Positions 10,584-19,047 of a stretch of DNA of 64,000 nucleotides are shown here, piece after piece (the stretch's first letter is position 1; the number at the start of each line of letters is the position of its first letter). The DNA lies in the NCBI RefSeq assembly GCF_000442515.1, contig NZ_AQPH01000003.1:1-64000 (forward strand). The letters run 5' to 3'. Below the pieces are notes generated by a model, which was not told the origin of the DNA, searched no databases, and was given only the letters and a program-made list of their open reading frames with translations. Both the position numbers and the translations under genes were made by a program. This DNA is from Magnetospirillum fulvum MGU-K5 (GTDB taxonomy: Bacteria > Pseudomonadota > Alphaproteobacteria > Rhodospirillales > Magnetospirillaceae).

Positions 10584-11822
10584 ATGCGACGTGTTGGAGA
10601 CATGACGAAAGGCAGGGGGATCGCCGTTCTGGCTACCCTGGTGCCGGTTGCTGTTCTGGCTGGGGAAGGGGTGCTCTGGGCGCTTCCCGGCCTGGGGGCG
10701 GGGGCAGCGGTTCTGCTCCGCCTTGTTTTCGCCGTGGTGGGTCTTGTCCCGCTTGTTCTGTTTGTCGTTCGCTCCTCTGCTGCCGCTCCGGTGGTGGCGC
10801 AAAGCGCCGTTGCCACATCCCGCGAGCCTGCCCTCGTACCAGAACCGGTGTTCGATTCGTTCCGCTGTGGAGTGTGCATCGCCGAAAAGATCAAATATTT
10901 CGGTGATTTTTCCGGGTTGATGGAAAAAGAGACCTCCGAGGTAATCCAGGACACCGAGACCAACGCCCTGTCGCTGATGAACGGGCTTAAAGAGGTGGAA
11001 TCCGGGCTGCGGCGCCTGCTCGATTATATCAGCACCAGCGGATCGGACAGCCGGGCGACGCGGATCATCGAGCGAACGGAAGCCCAACTCGAACGCTGCC
11101 ATAGTCTGATCGAAGAGTTCGCGACCGAGCGTCAACAGGACATCCAGATGGTCCAGTCCCAGGTTGACGATGTCGGTCGGGTCGTGTCGTCGTTAAGCGA
11201 GACGGTCGGCACCGTGCGGGGGATCGCGCGCCAGACCCGGATGCTGGCGCTCAACGCGATGATCGAAGCGGTCCGGGCCGGTTCGGCGGGGCAGGGGTTT
11301 GCCGTTGTCGCCGACGAGGTTCGCTCGTTGTCGCAGCAATCCGACCAGGCGGCGGTGGCGATTGGCGAGGGGATCGCCAATCTTGAACGTGCCGTCAGCG
11401 AGAGCCTGCAATCCATCGTCAACGAGCGCATCGCCAAGGAAGAAAGAGGGTTTGGCGTGATCGCCGGGGCGGTGACCGAACTGACCCAGAACCTTCAAAT
11501 CCTGGTCAGCCAGCAGAGTGATACCCTGGCCAAGGTTCAGCAGGAAAACGAGAACCTGTCCCAGCCGATCATGCGGATGATCGGGTCGATCCAGTTCCAG
11601 GACGTCGTCAAACGGCGTCTGACCGGGTTGTCCACCTGTTTCAAGGAAATCTCGCAAGGAATCGAGGAGACGGTGATCGAGATGTCCGATCCCTCGTCCA
11701 TCAGCCACGAAGACGTCAATGCCCGCTATCGTGGCCGACTCGACGCTATGGTTCAGCAGGCGCTGTCCCGCCTCGAAGCCGAGCCGTCCGAAACCGGCGG
11801 CACCGCGATCGAACTGTTCTGA
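10584..11822 (+). CDS. short membrane MCP-like protein with QFQD helix
   Basis: About 412 residues. Two adjacent N-terminal hydrophobic helices ([18 protein letters not shown] and [18 protein letters not shown]) leave almost no periplasmic loop. A CGVC pair follows, then a coiled coil with an MCP-type hairpin tip ([29 protein letters not shown]). The C-terminal part has [11 protein letters not shown] and ends in TAIELF. The QFQD segment recalls the CheZ active helix, but the Gln expected four residues after the Asp is Arg here, so dephosphorylation is doubtful. Start is uncertain: ATG 10584 or 10602; the frame is open back to 10482. It is probably a cytoplasm-facing receptor acting with the kinase upstream. 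Confidence 0.75.
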   Translation: MRRVGDMTKGRGIAVLATLVPVAVLAGEGVLWALPGLGAGAAVLLRLVFAVVGLVPLVLFVVRSSAAAPVVAQSAVATSREPALVPEPVFDSFRCGVCIAEKIKYFGDFSGLMEKETSEVIQDTETNALSLMNGLKEVESGLRRLLDYISTSGSDSRATRIIERTEAQLERCHSLIEEFATERQQDIQMVQSQVDDVGRVVSSLSETVGTVRGIARQTRMLALNAMIEAVRAGSAGQGFAVVADEVRSLSQQSDQAAVAIGEGIANLERAVSESLQSIVNERIAKEERGFGVIAGAVTELTQNLQILVSQQSDTLAKVQQENENLSQPIMRMIGSIQFQDVVKRRLTGLSTCFKEISQGIEETVIEMSDPSSISHEDVNARYRGRLDAMVQQALSRLEAEPSETGGTAIELF

Positions 11823-11863
11823 GTCCTTTTGTTAGCGTCTCCCGATCTGTTACGAAGGAATCC

Positions 11864-12247
11864 ATGACCAGCATTGCAAAACGGGCGGTCATCGCCGAAG
11901 ACAACCAGATATTGCGGGAGATCATCGCTCGCGCTTTGGCCTGGACCGGGAATTGGGAGATCGTGAAGGTCGCCGGCGGGGTGGAGGCCTTGGCGACGAT
12001 CGGGGCGCACGGGGCTGGTCTTGCCATTCTTGATTGGAAGATGGCGAGCATGGACGGGCTTGAATGCACCCGGCGCATCCGGGCGGGAGAGGAGGGAGCC
12101 GATCCCGCCCTGCCGGTGATCCTGGTGACCGCTGCGGGTCAGGAACTGACCGAGGAGATGGCTCGCGGCGCCGGGGTGAACAAGCTGATCCGCAAGCCGT
12201 TCTCGTTGGCCCAATTGTATTCCGCGATCCAAGATATCGCCGGGTGA
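11864..12247 (+). CDS. single-domain response regulator
   Basis: A 127-residue receiver with no output domain. The acidic pair lies at IAEDN near the start, the phospho-acceptor Asp is in AILDWKM, the conserved Thr is in ILVTAA and the Lys in LIRKPF. GAAGG lies just before ATG 11864. It is 42 bp after the receptor-like gene and probably takes phosphate from the hybrid kinase's Hpt domain or from a CheA. It converges on the leftward cluster ending at 12290. Confidence 0.9.
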   Translation: MTSIAKRAVIAEDNQILREIIARALAWTGNWEIVKVAGGVEALATIGAHGAGLAILDWKMASMDGLECTRRIRAGEEGADPALPVILVTAAGQELTEEMARGAGVNKLIRKPFSLAQLYSAIQDIAG

Positions 12248-12289
12248 TCGCCACTGGCGAGAACGCCGCCCCAGGGTAATCCGGCTTGG

Positions 12290-14071
12290 TCAGACGCGGG
12301 TCGGGTTGTCATCGGCGTGCCCATCCGGTTGGCTCCGGATCGACGCGGCAATGGTCTTCAGCAGAGTCTCGGACGAAACCGGCTTTGACAAAAAGGCGGA
12401 GGCACCGGCTTGTTCCGCCCGGGCCTTGATGTCGGACTCGCCCGATCCGGTGATCGCCAACAGCGGCAGGGTGGGCCAGCGGGCGCGGGCCTGCGAGATC
12501 AGTTCAACCCCATCACCGTCGGGCATCATCAGGTCGGTCAGCACCAGATCGGCGGATGCCGTGTCGAGAAAGGCCAAGGCCTCGCGCGCCGAGGCCGCCT
12601 CGCGGGGGCGGTATCCCGCCCGGTCCAGAATCCGCACCACCCCGCTTCTGATTCTTGAATCGTCATCGACCACCAGGATCACCCGCCCATCGCCTGCCGG
12701 GATGGCCGGGGCGGCGGCTGAGGCGGCGGCGGTAACGACAGTGCTGATCGGGAAAAACAGATCGAAGGTGGTGCCCGGCCCTCCCTCGCGGAGCGCGATC
12801 GTGCCCTTCCACGATTCGATGATGCCCCGGACGATTGACAGGCCGAGACCCGTTCCCTTGCCCACGCCCTTGGTGGTGAAGAACGGGTCGAAGATCCGGC
12901 CGACCACGGCGGGCGGGATGCCGGGTCCGTCATCCGAGACCGACAGGCGAAGATAGCGGCCTTCGGGCACGGCGAGCCGCAGCGCCTCGGTCTTGCCCAG
13001 GTCGAGCGGGTCGAGGGCGACGCTAACGCGGCCTTCGCCCGTCATCGCGTCGGCGGCGTTGCCGACCAGATTGCGCAGGATCTGCGACACTTCCCCGGCA
13101 TTGGCCTCGGTCGTGGCGTCGCCAGCGCGGTCAAGGTCGGCGATCAGGGCCACGCCCGCAGGCAGCGTGGTCCGCAGCCGGTCGAGTTCGACCGCGACGG
13201 TCGGCCCCAACCGCACCGTTTCCCGCCGCATCGCGTTGCGTCGGCTAAAGGCGAGAATGCCGCGCACCACGCCAGCGGCGGTGTTGGCGCTATCGACGAT
13301 TATCTGGGCGTTCTCGACGATGTCGGGCTGGTCGGGATGATCCTCCTGGATGAACTTGGCGGCGTAGAGAATCGGTTGCAGCAGATTGTTGATCTCGTGG
13401 GCGATGCCGCCAGCCAATTGACCCAGACTCTCCAGCTTCTGGCGTTGCTGGCGCGCTTCGGCCAGCGCCAGTTGCTCGGTGACGTCGTGGAGGGCGACGA
13501 TTCCGTCTCCCTGCTGGAATGGGCAGATCACCAGTTTGAAGCGGCGGCCCGACGCGAACGGGCGGCACTCCGCCACCAGAATCCGTCGGTTGCGTAGCGC
13601 GGCGGCGAGGTGATCCCTGCGGGCGAGGGGGGCGAGATCGGCCAGCAGGTTGTCGAGGGTCGATGGCGGCGGGCCGTCGGTGACGGGGAGGGCGGCGGGC
13701 GCGTCCCAATCTTCCACCGCGATGTGTCCATCGGCGAAAAAGCGGAGGAACAAGGGGGGGCCGTGCTCGGGGGTCTCGGCCGGGCGCAGGCCGATATTCT
13801 CCGTCGTGGTTCGCCAGGCGACCATCAGTTCGGACAGGCAGATCGTCGCGGCGCTGACCACCTCGTCGGATTGGGTCGGAGCGAGGCGCAGGGCTTCGCT
13901 CAACCCGGCGCAATGGACGTCCAGGACTCCTTCGAGCGGCAGCCCGGACACCGCCATCATCCGCCCCAGGTCGCCGATCGATTCAAGAATTGCTTCATCG
14001 GGGGCGGCAACAAATTCGGTCTGAAGTCGGCCGAAGCATTCCTCGGGGTCGATCGGATGGCGGGCTGGCAT
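12290..14071 (-). CDS. soluble hybrid histidine kinase with RsbU_N-like domain
   Basis: A 593-residue kinase without membrane segments. The first about 80 residues (FGRLQTEFVAAPDEAILESI, then LPLEGVLDVHCAGLSEALR) match the RsbU N-terminal domain, which in Bacillus binds RsbT. A PAS-like segment follows, then HisKA with GIAHEINNLLQP (His near 226), HATPase ([27 protein letters not shown]) and a receiver with VLTDLMMPDG (Asp near 513). ATG 14071 has AAAAGG upstream; the frame extends to 14251 inside the preceding gene. As the last gene of the leftward run, it is the best candidate output of the RsbT-like kinases. In some Gram-negative stressosome loci a histidine kinase likewise follows rsbX. 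Confidence 0.8.
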   Translation of the reverse strand: MPARHPIDPEECFGRLQTEFVAAPDEAILESIGDLGRMMAVSGLPLEGVLDVHCAGLSEALRLAPTQSDEVVSAATICLSELMVAWRTTTENIGLRPAETPEHGPPLFLRFFADGHIAVEDWDAPAALPVTDGPPPSTLDNLLADLAPLARRDHLAAALRNRRILVAECRPFASGRRFKLVICPFQQGDGIVALHDVTEQLALAEARQQRQKLESLGQLAGGIAHEINNLLQPILYAAKFIQEDHPDQPDIVENAQIIVDSANTAAGVVRGILAFSRRNAMRRETVRLGPTVAVELDRLRTTLPAGVALIADLDRAGDATTEANAGEVSQILRNLVGNAADAMTGEGRVSVALDPLDLGKTEALRLAVPEGRYLRLSVSDDGPGIPPAVVGRIFDPFFTTKGVGKGTGLGLSIVRGIIESWKGTIALREGGPGTTFDLFFPISTVVTAAASAAAPAIPAGDGRVILVVDDDSRIRSGVVRILDRAGYRPREAASAREALAFLDTASADLVLTDLMMPDGDGVELISQARARWPTLPLLAITGSGESDIKARAEQAGASAFLSKPVSSETLLKTIAASIRSQPDGHADDNPTRV

Positions 14072-14084
14072 CGGCGCGGCCTTT

Positions 14085-14660
14085 TCAATGCGGGCGCAAC
14101 TGGGCGATAACGACGCAGGAATCATCGGTGCCCTTGGTGTTTCGCTGCAACAGGTCGAGGGCGAGGGCGTCGATGTCGGATGCGCCGGGATCAAGGCCGT
14201 CGAGGGACAGGCGGTCGGCCAGTCCATCGGTCCACAAGGCCAGGGTGTCACCGGGACGGCAGGGAAGGGTGAGCGGCGTCACCCGCCGCGACCCGGCCCC
14301 GACGATGCCGGGCATCGCGTCCAGCCGCTGGATGTGCCAGCCGATCAGGGCGGCACGGGTGTTGCCGATTGCTGCATAGGTCAGGCGTCCCCGCGAGGGG
14401 TCGATCACCGCGACGCCTACCGCCGCGCCGCGCGTCGGAGCCAAAGCGCGATGCAAGCCCTGGAACAGGTCGGGCAATGGCTGGCTGCGATGAGACCCCA
14501 CATAGGCGATCGCGGCCTCGGCGGCCTGGGCTGCGTCGGCTCCGTGGCCCAAACCGTCGGCAATCGTCAGCAGCACGCCGGTTTCGGTCGTCCAGGACGC
14601 AGCCATGTCACCGCATCGTTCCGCCGCATTGGCCGAGGCCCGCGCGATGCCGACCCTCAT
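14085..14660 (-). CDS. rsbX: RsbX-like PPM serine/threonine phosphatase
   Basis: A 191-residue single-domain SpoIIE/RsbX-type phosphatase. Metal-binding motifs are visible: ERCGDM near residue 16, TIADGLGHG, LWTDGLAD and GTDDSCVV. In stressosome loci RsbX resets the complex by dephosphorylating RsbR and RsbS. ATG 14660 overlaps the stop of the upstream kinase gene as ATGA; ATG 14666 two codons earlier is possible. Lack of any sensor domain favours RsbX over RsbU. Confidence 0.85.
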   Translation of the reverse strand: MRVGIARASANAAERCGDMAASWTTETGVLLTIADGLGHGADAAQAAEAAIAYVGSHRSQPLPDLFQGLHRALAPTRGAAVGVAVIDPSRGRLTYAAIGNTRAALIGWHIQRLDAMPGIVGAGSRRVTPLTLPCRPGDTLALWTDGLADRLSLDGLDPGASDIDALALDLLQRNTKGTDDSCVVIAQLRPH

Positions 14661-15076
14661 AGCCATAGCCGGGCCACCACGCGGGTTCCGATGCCGGGGC
14701 TTGAACTGATCTCGAATTCGTCCATCAGCCGCCGGGTGCCGGGCAGCCCGCTGCCCAGGCCGCCATTCTCTGAGACGCCATCGCACATGGCGTGGTCGAT
14801 GTCGGCGATGCCGGGGCCATCGTCGCTGGCCACCAGTTCGAGACCGACCCGGCCGGGCGCATCCAGCGGGGACAGGCTGATGATGCCGCCGTGGGTGGCG
14901 TGGAACACCAGATTGGTTCCCAATTCGCTGACGGCCGTAGCAAGGCGATAGGCGGCGGCGCGGCTGAAGCCCAAGGCCTGAGCCAGCGCCAACGCCGCCT
15001 GTCGGGCGTGCGAGATATCGACTTCGCGTGTCACCACGATCTCGATCTGGCGGAGTTTGTGGGCGGAGTCTGGCAT
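14657..15076 (-). CDS. second RsbT-like GHKL serine kinase
   Basis: A 139-residue protein with a complete GHKL ATP site: SELGTN (N box), SDDGPGI (G1), and GGLGSGLPGTRRLMDEFEI (G2), very close to Bacillus RsbT. ATG 15076 overlaps the previous stop as TGATG; the frame is open to 15307, inside the upstream gene. It is one of two adjacent RsbT-like kinases. Retained catalytic motifs suggest both are active, possibly with different partners (RsbS versus another STAS protein). Confidence 0.85.
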   Translation of the reverse strand: MPDSAHKLRQIEIVVTREVDISHARQAALALAQALGFSRAAAYRLATAVSELGTNLVFHATHGGIISLSPLDAPGRVGLELVASDDGPGIADIDHAMCDGVSENGGLGSGLPGTRRLMDEFEISSSPGIGTRVVARLWL

Positions 15077-15489
15077 CAGCGTGCCTTTCGCCGCATCGCG
15101 AGGGTCACCTGGGTCAGGCCGGGGCGTGATTCGATCGCCAGCGAATCGACCAGTTTCGCCGCGCCGGGCAGACCCATCCCCAGGCTGTTGCCGGTACTGA
15201 ACCCTGGACTCATCGCCCGTTCGATCTCGGGAATGCCGGGACCGTGGTCGGTGACCTGCACGGTGATCCGATGATGCCCCTCTTCCTGGCAGGCGCTGAT
15301 CTCGCATCGCCCGCCGCCGCCATAATGCAGGGCATTGCGGGCGATTTCGGAAATCGCGGTAGCAAGACGGGTCTGGTCGGCCAGCCCCAGCCCCAGCGCC
15401 GCCGCCGCCATCCGCCCGGCCTGACGGGCGCGCACCACGTCTTCGGGGGTGGCGATCAGGACGACACTGGAGGAATCAGTCCCGCGCAT
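15076..15489 (-). CDS. rsbT: RsbT-like switch kinase
   Basis: A 137-residue GHKL kinase directly after rsbS, the normal position of rsbT. The N box is SEIARN, G1 is TDHGPGI, and the glycine-rich lid is SLGMGLPGAAKLVDSL. RsbT normally phosphorylates RsbS and RsbR in the stressosome and is then released to act on a downstream partner. ATG 15489 is preceded by AGAGGAT and overlaps rsbS by 14 bp, implying translational coupling. Confidence 0.87.
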   Translation of the reverse strand: MRGTDSSSVVLIATPEDVVRARQAGRMAAAALGLGLADQTRLATAISEIARNALHYGGGGRCEISACQEEGHHRITVQVTDHGPGIPEIERAMSPGFSTGNSLGMGLPGAAKLVDSLAIESRPGLTQVTLAMRRKAR

Positions 15490-15892
15490 TGGCCGATCCT
15501 CTTTCGCACCTGGGGCGGTCGTCATCCTCGTCCCCGGTCGCATCAAGGCGGCGTTTCAGCTTTTCGACTCCTTGCTCGACGTCGAGGGCGGTGAGCACGT
15601 CATGCAGGTCGCGACCCATTTCGATCAGCGACAGCGCCACCATCGGACTCATGCCGGTGATGACCACCTCGCCTCCCATCAGACGCGCCATCCGGGCGGT
15701 TTCAGACAGAATCCGGGTCATGTAGGAATCGACCACGTCCAGCGCGGTGATGTCGAGCAGCACCCCCAAGGCCCGCGAATCGCCGAGCTGCTTCAGGATG
15801 TCAACCTGAAGGGTCAGAGCCTGGTCGTCGGTGATGTCCGACTGGATCGAGGTCAGCAGAATGTCGCCCAGGCGGAGAATGGGGATGCGCAT
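15476..15892 (-). CDS. rsbS: RsbS-like STAS protein
   Basis: A 138-residue single STAS-domain protein. The phosphorylatable Ser is kept in LLDITALDVVDSYMTRIL, aligning with Ser59 of Bacillus RsbS (DIVDSF), and VVITGMSPMVA follows. The C-terminus has a charged tail (EDDDRPRCERG). ATG 15892 has GGAGG at the right distance. It lies between rsbR and rsbT as in other stressosome loci and would form the scaffold that sequesters RsbT. Confidence 0.88.
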   Translation of the reverse strand: MRIPILRLGDILLTSIQSDITDDQALTLQVDILKQLGDSRALGVLLDITALDVVDSYMTRILSETARMARLMGGEVVITGMSPMVALSLIEMGRDLHDVLTALDVEQGVEKLKRRLDATGDEDDDRPRCERGSANARD

Positions 15893-15903
15893 AACGTCCT
15901 CCG

Positions 15904-16731
15904 TCACCCGATGGGCCGAATCTGGCACTGCAACAAACGCAAAGCTTCGGCGAACCCGGCCCGCAGCGTACCGCGCGTCCGCATCGTGCGCAGATCGACG
16001 TCGAGCTTGACCAGGGTCTGGGCCGCCTCAGGGCTGAATCCGGTGACGATGATCTCGGCACCCAGCATCCGGGCGGCAGAGACGACGTTGGTCAGGTGCA
16101 GCGCGACCCGCGTGTCGATCACCGGAACGCCGGTGACGTCAAGGATCGCCACCCGCGCCTGCTCGCGCGAGATCGCGTTCAGCATTTCCTCCATGATGTG
16201 CTGGGCGCGGGCGGTGTCGATCACGCCGACCAGCGGCATCATCACCACCTCGTCCCAAATCAGCAGCGATGGGGTCGAGATTTCCAGCATCGCGTCGCTT
16301 TGGCGGGTGATGATCTCTTCCCGGGCGCGCATGAAGGCTTCGAAGGTGAGAATCGACAAGCCGTCAATCACCTCGCTCAAGGTGGCGCTTTCCCGGCGCC
16401 AGCGGTCGGGATCGGCACTGTATTCGGCGGCGATCGCTGAATCGGCTGCCGCTTTTAGCCCCAGGATCAGCCGCCCGGTGGACGAGGGCGAATAGCCTTC
16501 ACGGGCACGGCTGGCGCTGACCTCGATCATGTGTTTGGTCAGGTCGTGAAAGGTCGGAGCCTTGATGTCGGGGGGGCCGTCGCTTTTCAGGGCGCGGATC
16601 AGGCGTTCGAGCAATTCGCGGATCATCGGCTCGGTTTCGGAATCACCGTCGCCTGCTTCGGCCAGACGGTCGATCCACGCCGCGATGATCTTGTCTTTGT
16701 GCAGGGAGAGAACGTCACTCAGCGTTTTCAT
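15904..16731 (-). CDS. rsbR: RsbR-like stressosome sensor (RsbRD_N + STAS)
   Basis: A 275-residue protein. The helical N-terminal half (SLHKDKIIAAWIDRL, then HDLTKHMIEVSASRAREGY) resembles the RsbRD N-terminal sensor domain rather than a globin. The C-terminal STAS domain has ILDVTGVPVIDTRVAL and IIVTGFSPEAAQTL; both Thr residues corresponding to the RsbRA phosphosites (VDT and LTG) are present. ATG 16731 overlaps the upstream receiver's stop as ATGA and has AAAGGA before it. It is the input side of the switch; its signal is unknown. Confidence 0.86.
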   Translation of the reverse strand: MKTLSDVLSLHKDKIIAAWIDRLAEAGDGDSETEPMIRELLERLIRALKSDGPPDIKAPTFHDLTKHMIEVSASRAREGYSPSSTGRLILGLKAAADSAIAAEYSADPDRWRRESATLSEVIDGLSILTFEAFMRAREEIITRQSDAMLEISTPSLLIWDEVVMMPLVGVIDTARAQHIMEEMLNAISREQARVAILDVTGVPVIDTRVALHLTNVVSAARMLGAEIIVTGFSPEAAQTLVKLDVDLRTMRTRGTLRAGFAEALRLLQCQIRPIG

Positions 16732-17114
16732 GGCAGGTCCTTTCCAATGCAGTGCAGCGCGTCCTTCATCGCGGTTTGCAGTTCTTCCGGATCGATTGGC
16801 TTCATCAGGGTCACCATCGCGCCTGCGGCCTCGGCGTCGTCGAGCGACCCGGCCAGCGACGTTTGTGGAGACCCTCCGCTCATCGCCACTACGGCCAGCG
16901 ACGGATTGATGCTTCGGGCCTTGTGGATCAAAGCAAGTCCGCCGCTGCCCGGCATCCATACGTCCGAGAGGAGGATATCGACCCGCTCCGTCTCCAGCAG
17001 GCCAAGCGCTTCTTCGCCGCTGCTCGCTTCGACCACCTCATATCCGGCCCGTGTCAGCGCGCGGGATATCACCATCCTCACCACCGCCACGTCATCGACC
17101 ACTAAGATGCGCAT
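16728..17114 (-). CDS. single-domain response regulator before rsbR
   Basis: A 128-residue receiver (VVDDVAVVRM; phospho-acceptor Asp in LLSDVWMPGSGG; Lys in TLMKPID). Its start overlaps the CheZ-like gene (TAATG) and its stop overlaps rsbR (ATGA), so it sits exactly at the join between the chemotaxis and stressosome halves. This makes it the natural candidate for carrying phosphate from CheA to the RsbR/S/T complex, an inference from position. Confidence 0.88.
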   Translation of the reverse strand: MRILVVDDVAVVRMVISRALTRAGYEVVEASSGEEALGLLETERVDILLSDVWMPGSGGLALIHKARSINPSLAVVAMSGGSPQTSLAGSLDDAEAAGAMVTLMKPIDPEELQTAMKDALHCIGKDLP

Positions 17115-17869
17115 TATTTTGTCCCCTCTTCGTCGAAGAACAGTTCGACCGCGGGGCCTGTCGATTCCTGGAGGTCGATACCGTTTGCGGCGCGGTGATC
17201 GTCGCGCTGCGAGCTCATCACCGTGTCATTCAGCGCCTGTTCGAACAGTTCCTTGAACCGCGTGGTCCGGTCGAGCGAGCGGCGATCGCCCAGCATTCGG
17301 GCAAGATCGTCCATATGCTCTTCGAGCAGCAGCGACAGCCGGGCCAGGAACTCGGTCTGCTGCCGGGTTACGTCCTGGAACTGGAGCGCGGCCAGCATCC
17401 CCACCACGGGTTCAGCCGCTGCGGCGACGGCTTGGCGCAGGGACTCGATCTCCGCCGGGTCGGCTCCGTTCGCCTCTAGCCGTGACAGACCGGAGTCCAG
17501 CACCGACATTTCCGTGTCGATCCGGCGCAGGCCATGGGCGATGGTCAGGGCGGACTCCGCGCTTTGATCGACGATCCGCTCGCCTTGGGCCCGCATCAGT
17601 CGGGTAAAAGCGCGATATTGCGCCAGTTCGTCGGCGACCCGGTATTGGCGCAGCCGTGTTTCGGCGGCCGCCTTGCGTCCTCCCAGCCATAACCCGGCCG
17701 CCATCGCCGCCGCCGCCGCGAAACCGGCGACGGCCGGTCCGGGGCTGGGGGCGCCGAAAAGCTCGGCCGCTCCCAAGGCTCCCAGCATCCCTGCCAGGGT
17801 GGCCAAGGCTGCGGGGGGAATCTCGGGGGGCGGCACGCGCCGTCGGGGGGCCGGATCGGCGGGGGTCAT
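17114..17869 (-). CDS. CheZ-like protein with membrane-anchor-like N-terminus
   Basis: A 251-residue protein. Two hydrophobic Ala/Gly-rich helices lie at about 18-38 and 45-62, then a long coiled coil. The motif LQFQDVTRQQ has Asp166 and Gln170 with the same spacing as the catalytic Asp143/Gln147 of E. coli CheZ (FQDLTGQ). Near the C-terminus is GPAVELFFDEEG, which could be a CheY-binding tail. The CheZ-like reading is by motif only. It lies between a CheY gene and a receiver gene, which fits a phospho-receiver phosphatase. Confidence 0.6.
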   Translation of the reverse strand: MTPADPAPRRRVPPPEIPPAALATLAGMLGALGAAELFGAPSPGPAVAGFAAAAAMAAGLWLGGRKAAAETRLRQYRVADELAQYRAFTRLMRAQGERIVDQSAESALTIAHGLRRIDTEMSVLDSGLSRLEANGADPAEIESLRQAVAAAAEPVVGMLAALQFQDVTRQQTEFLARLSLLLEEHMDDLARMLGDRRSLDRTTRFKELFEQALNDTVMSSQRDDHRAANGIDLQESTGPAVELFFDEEGTK

Positions 17870-17875
17870 GACGGC

Positions 17876-18247
17876 TTATCCATTGGGCAGGATCTGTTTG
17901 ACGACTCTCAGCAGATCATCCGGCTGTACCGGCTTGACCAGCCACCCGGTGGCCTTGGCGGCACGGGCCTCATCGCGCTTGGATTGCTGGGATTCGGTGG
18001 TGACCACCAGGATCGGGATGAACTGAAGCCCGGCCATGACGCGGACTTTGCGGATCAGCTCGATGCCGTTCATTCCGGGCATGTGGATATCGGTGATGAT
18101 CAGGCCCGGCTTCAGGCCCTTCTCCAACTGAGCGACGGCGTCTTCTCCGCTAGACGCCTTGGCGATGCCGTATCCGGCCTTGCCCAGGATCGTTTCCATA
18201 CTCATCAGGATGGTAGCGGAATCGTCGATGAGGAAGATCGTGCTCAT
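17876..18247 (-). CDS. cheY: CheY-like response regulator
   Basis: A 123-residue receiver (FLIDDSATIL; Asp in LIITDIHMPGMNG; Thr in LVVTTES; Lys in WLVKPVQ). ATG 18247 follows AAAGGA and overlaps the ParA-like gene's stop as ATGA. It is the second stand-alone CheY of the operon and lies directly upstream of the CheZ-like gene. Confidence 0.9.
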   Translation of the reverse strand: MSTIFLIDDSATILMSMETILGKAGYGIAKASSGEDAVAQLEKGLKPGLIITDIHMPGMNGIELIRKVRVMAGLQFIPILVVTTESQQSKRDEARAAKATGWLVKPVQPDDLLRVVKQILPNG

Positions 18248-19047
18248 GGGGCGTCCTTTGCGTCCAGGGAAGGGGGGTGCCATCGCCACAAGCGGATCAA
18301 CTCGTCGGCGAGCAGGAAATAGTCCATCGCGCCGCGCGATCGGGGCGCGAACGCGCGGATCGGCCGCCCGGCCGAGAACGCTTCGGCCAGCAGGATGTCG
18401 CTACGAATCCCGCGCAGCATCCGGTCGGGGCCGAACTGGCGGGCGATCTCGGCAAGAACGGTTCGGTGGTGGGTGATCCGGGCGTTGTGCATTACCGGCA
18501 GCAACCCGACCAGCTTCAGCCGGGGATTCTCGGTCGAGGCGATGCGAAAGAACAGGCGCGACAATTGCTTCACCCCCTCGCCGGACAGCGCGTGCGGCAA
18601 CATCGGGATCAGCACGCCGTCGGCGGCGGCCATCGCGTTCATCAGCACGAAATCGAGCGAGGGGGGCGTGTCGAGGATCACCACGTCGAAGGCTTGCGTC
18701 AGTTCCGGGCGCCGCAATTGACGGGCCAGGGTGTCGATCGCCGCCGGGCCTTCACTTCCGTCGAATAACGGGTCGGCAGGGGCACAGAACAGCCCCGGCC
18801 AGGCGGTGGGGGTTGTCGCCGCCAGCAAATCGCCGCCGCCGGGTCGGAAGATGTGGTGGGCGGTGGCACCGCCGCGCGGGGCTGCGACGCCCAGGCCGAG
18901 GCCGGAATGGCCCTGGGTGTCGAGATCGACCACCAGGGTGCGCGCGCCACGCGCCGCCCATTCGGCAGCGAGATTGACCGCGGTGGTGCTCTTTCCGCTT
19001 CCGCCCTTGCGGTTCGAGACGGTCAGCACCCGCAGGCCGCTGGTCAT
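18244..19047 (-). CDS. ParA-like ATPase of the chemotaxis operon
   Basis: A 267-residue deviant Walker ATPase: NRKGGSGKST (signature Lys plus P-loop), VVDLDTQGHSG, and VVILDTPPSLD as Walker B. It overlaps its neighbours by 4 bp on both sides. ParA-family proteins within che operons (ParC in Vibrio, PpfA in Rhodobacter) position receptor arrays in the cell. The soluble receptor at the head of this operon makes that role likely, since PpfA acts on a cytoplasmic cluster. There is no ParB partner here. Confidence 0.88.
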   Translation of the reverse strand: MTSGLRVLTVSNRKGGSGKSTTAVNLAAEWAARGARTLVVDLDTQGHSGLGLGVAAPRGGATAHHIFRPGGGDLLAATTPTAWPGLFCAPADPLFDGSEGPAAIDTLARQLRRPELTQAFDVVILDTPPSLDFVLMNAMAAADGVLIPMLPHALSGEGVKQLSRLFFRIASTENPRLKLVGLLPVMHNARITHHRTVLAEIARQFGPDRMLRGIRSDILLAEAFSAGRPIRAFAPRSRGAMDYFLLADELIRLWRWHPPSLDAKDAP

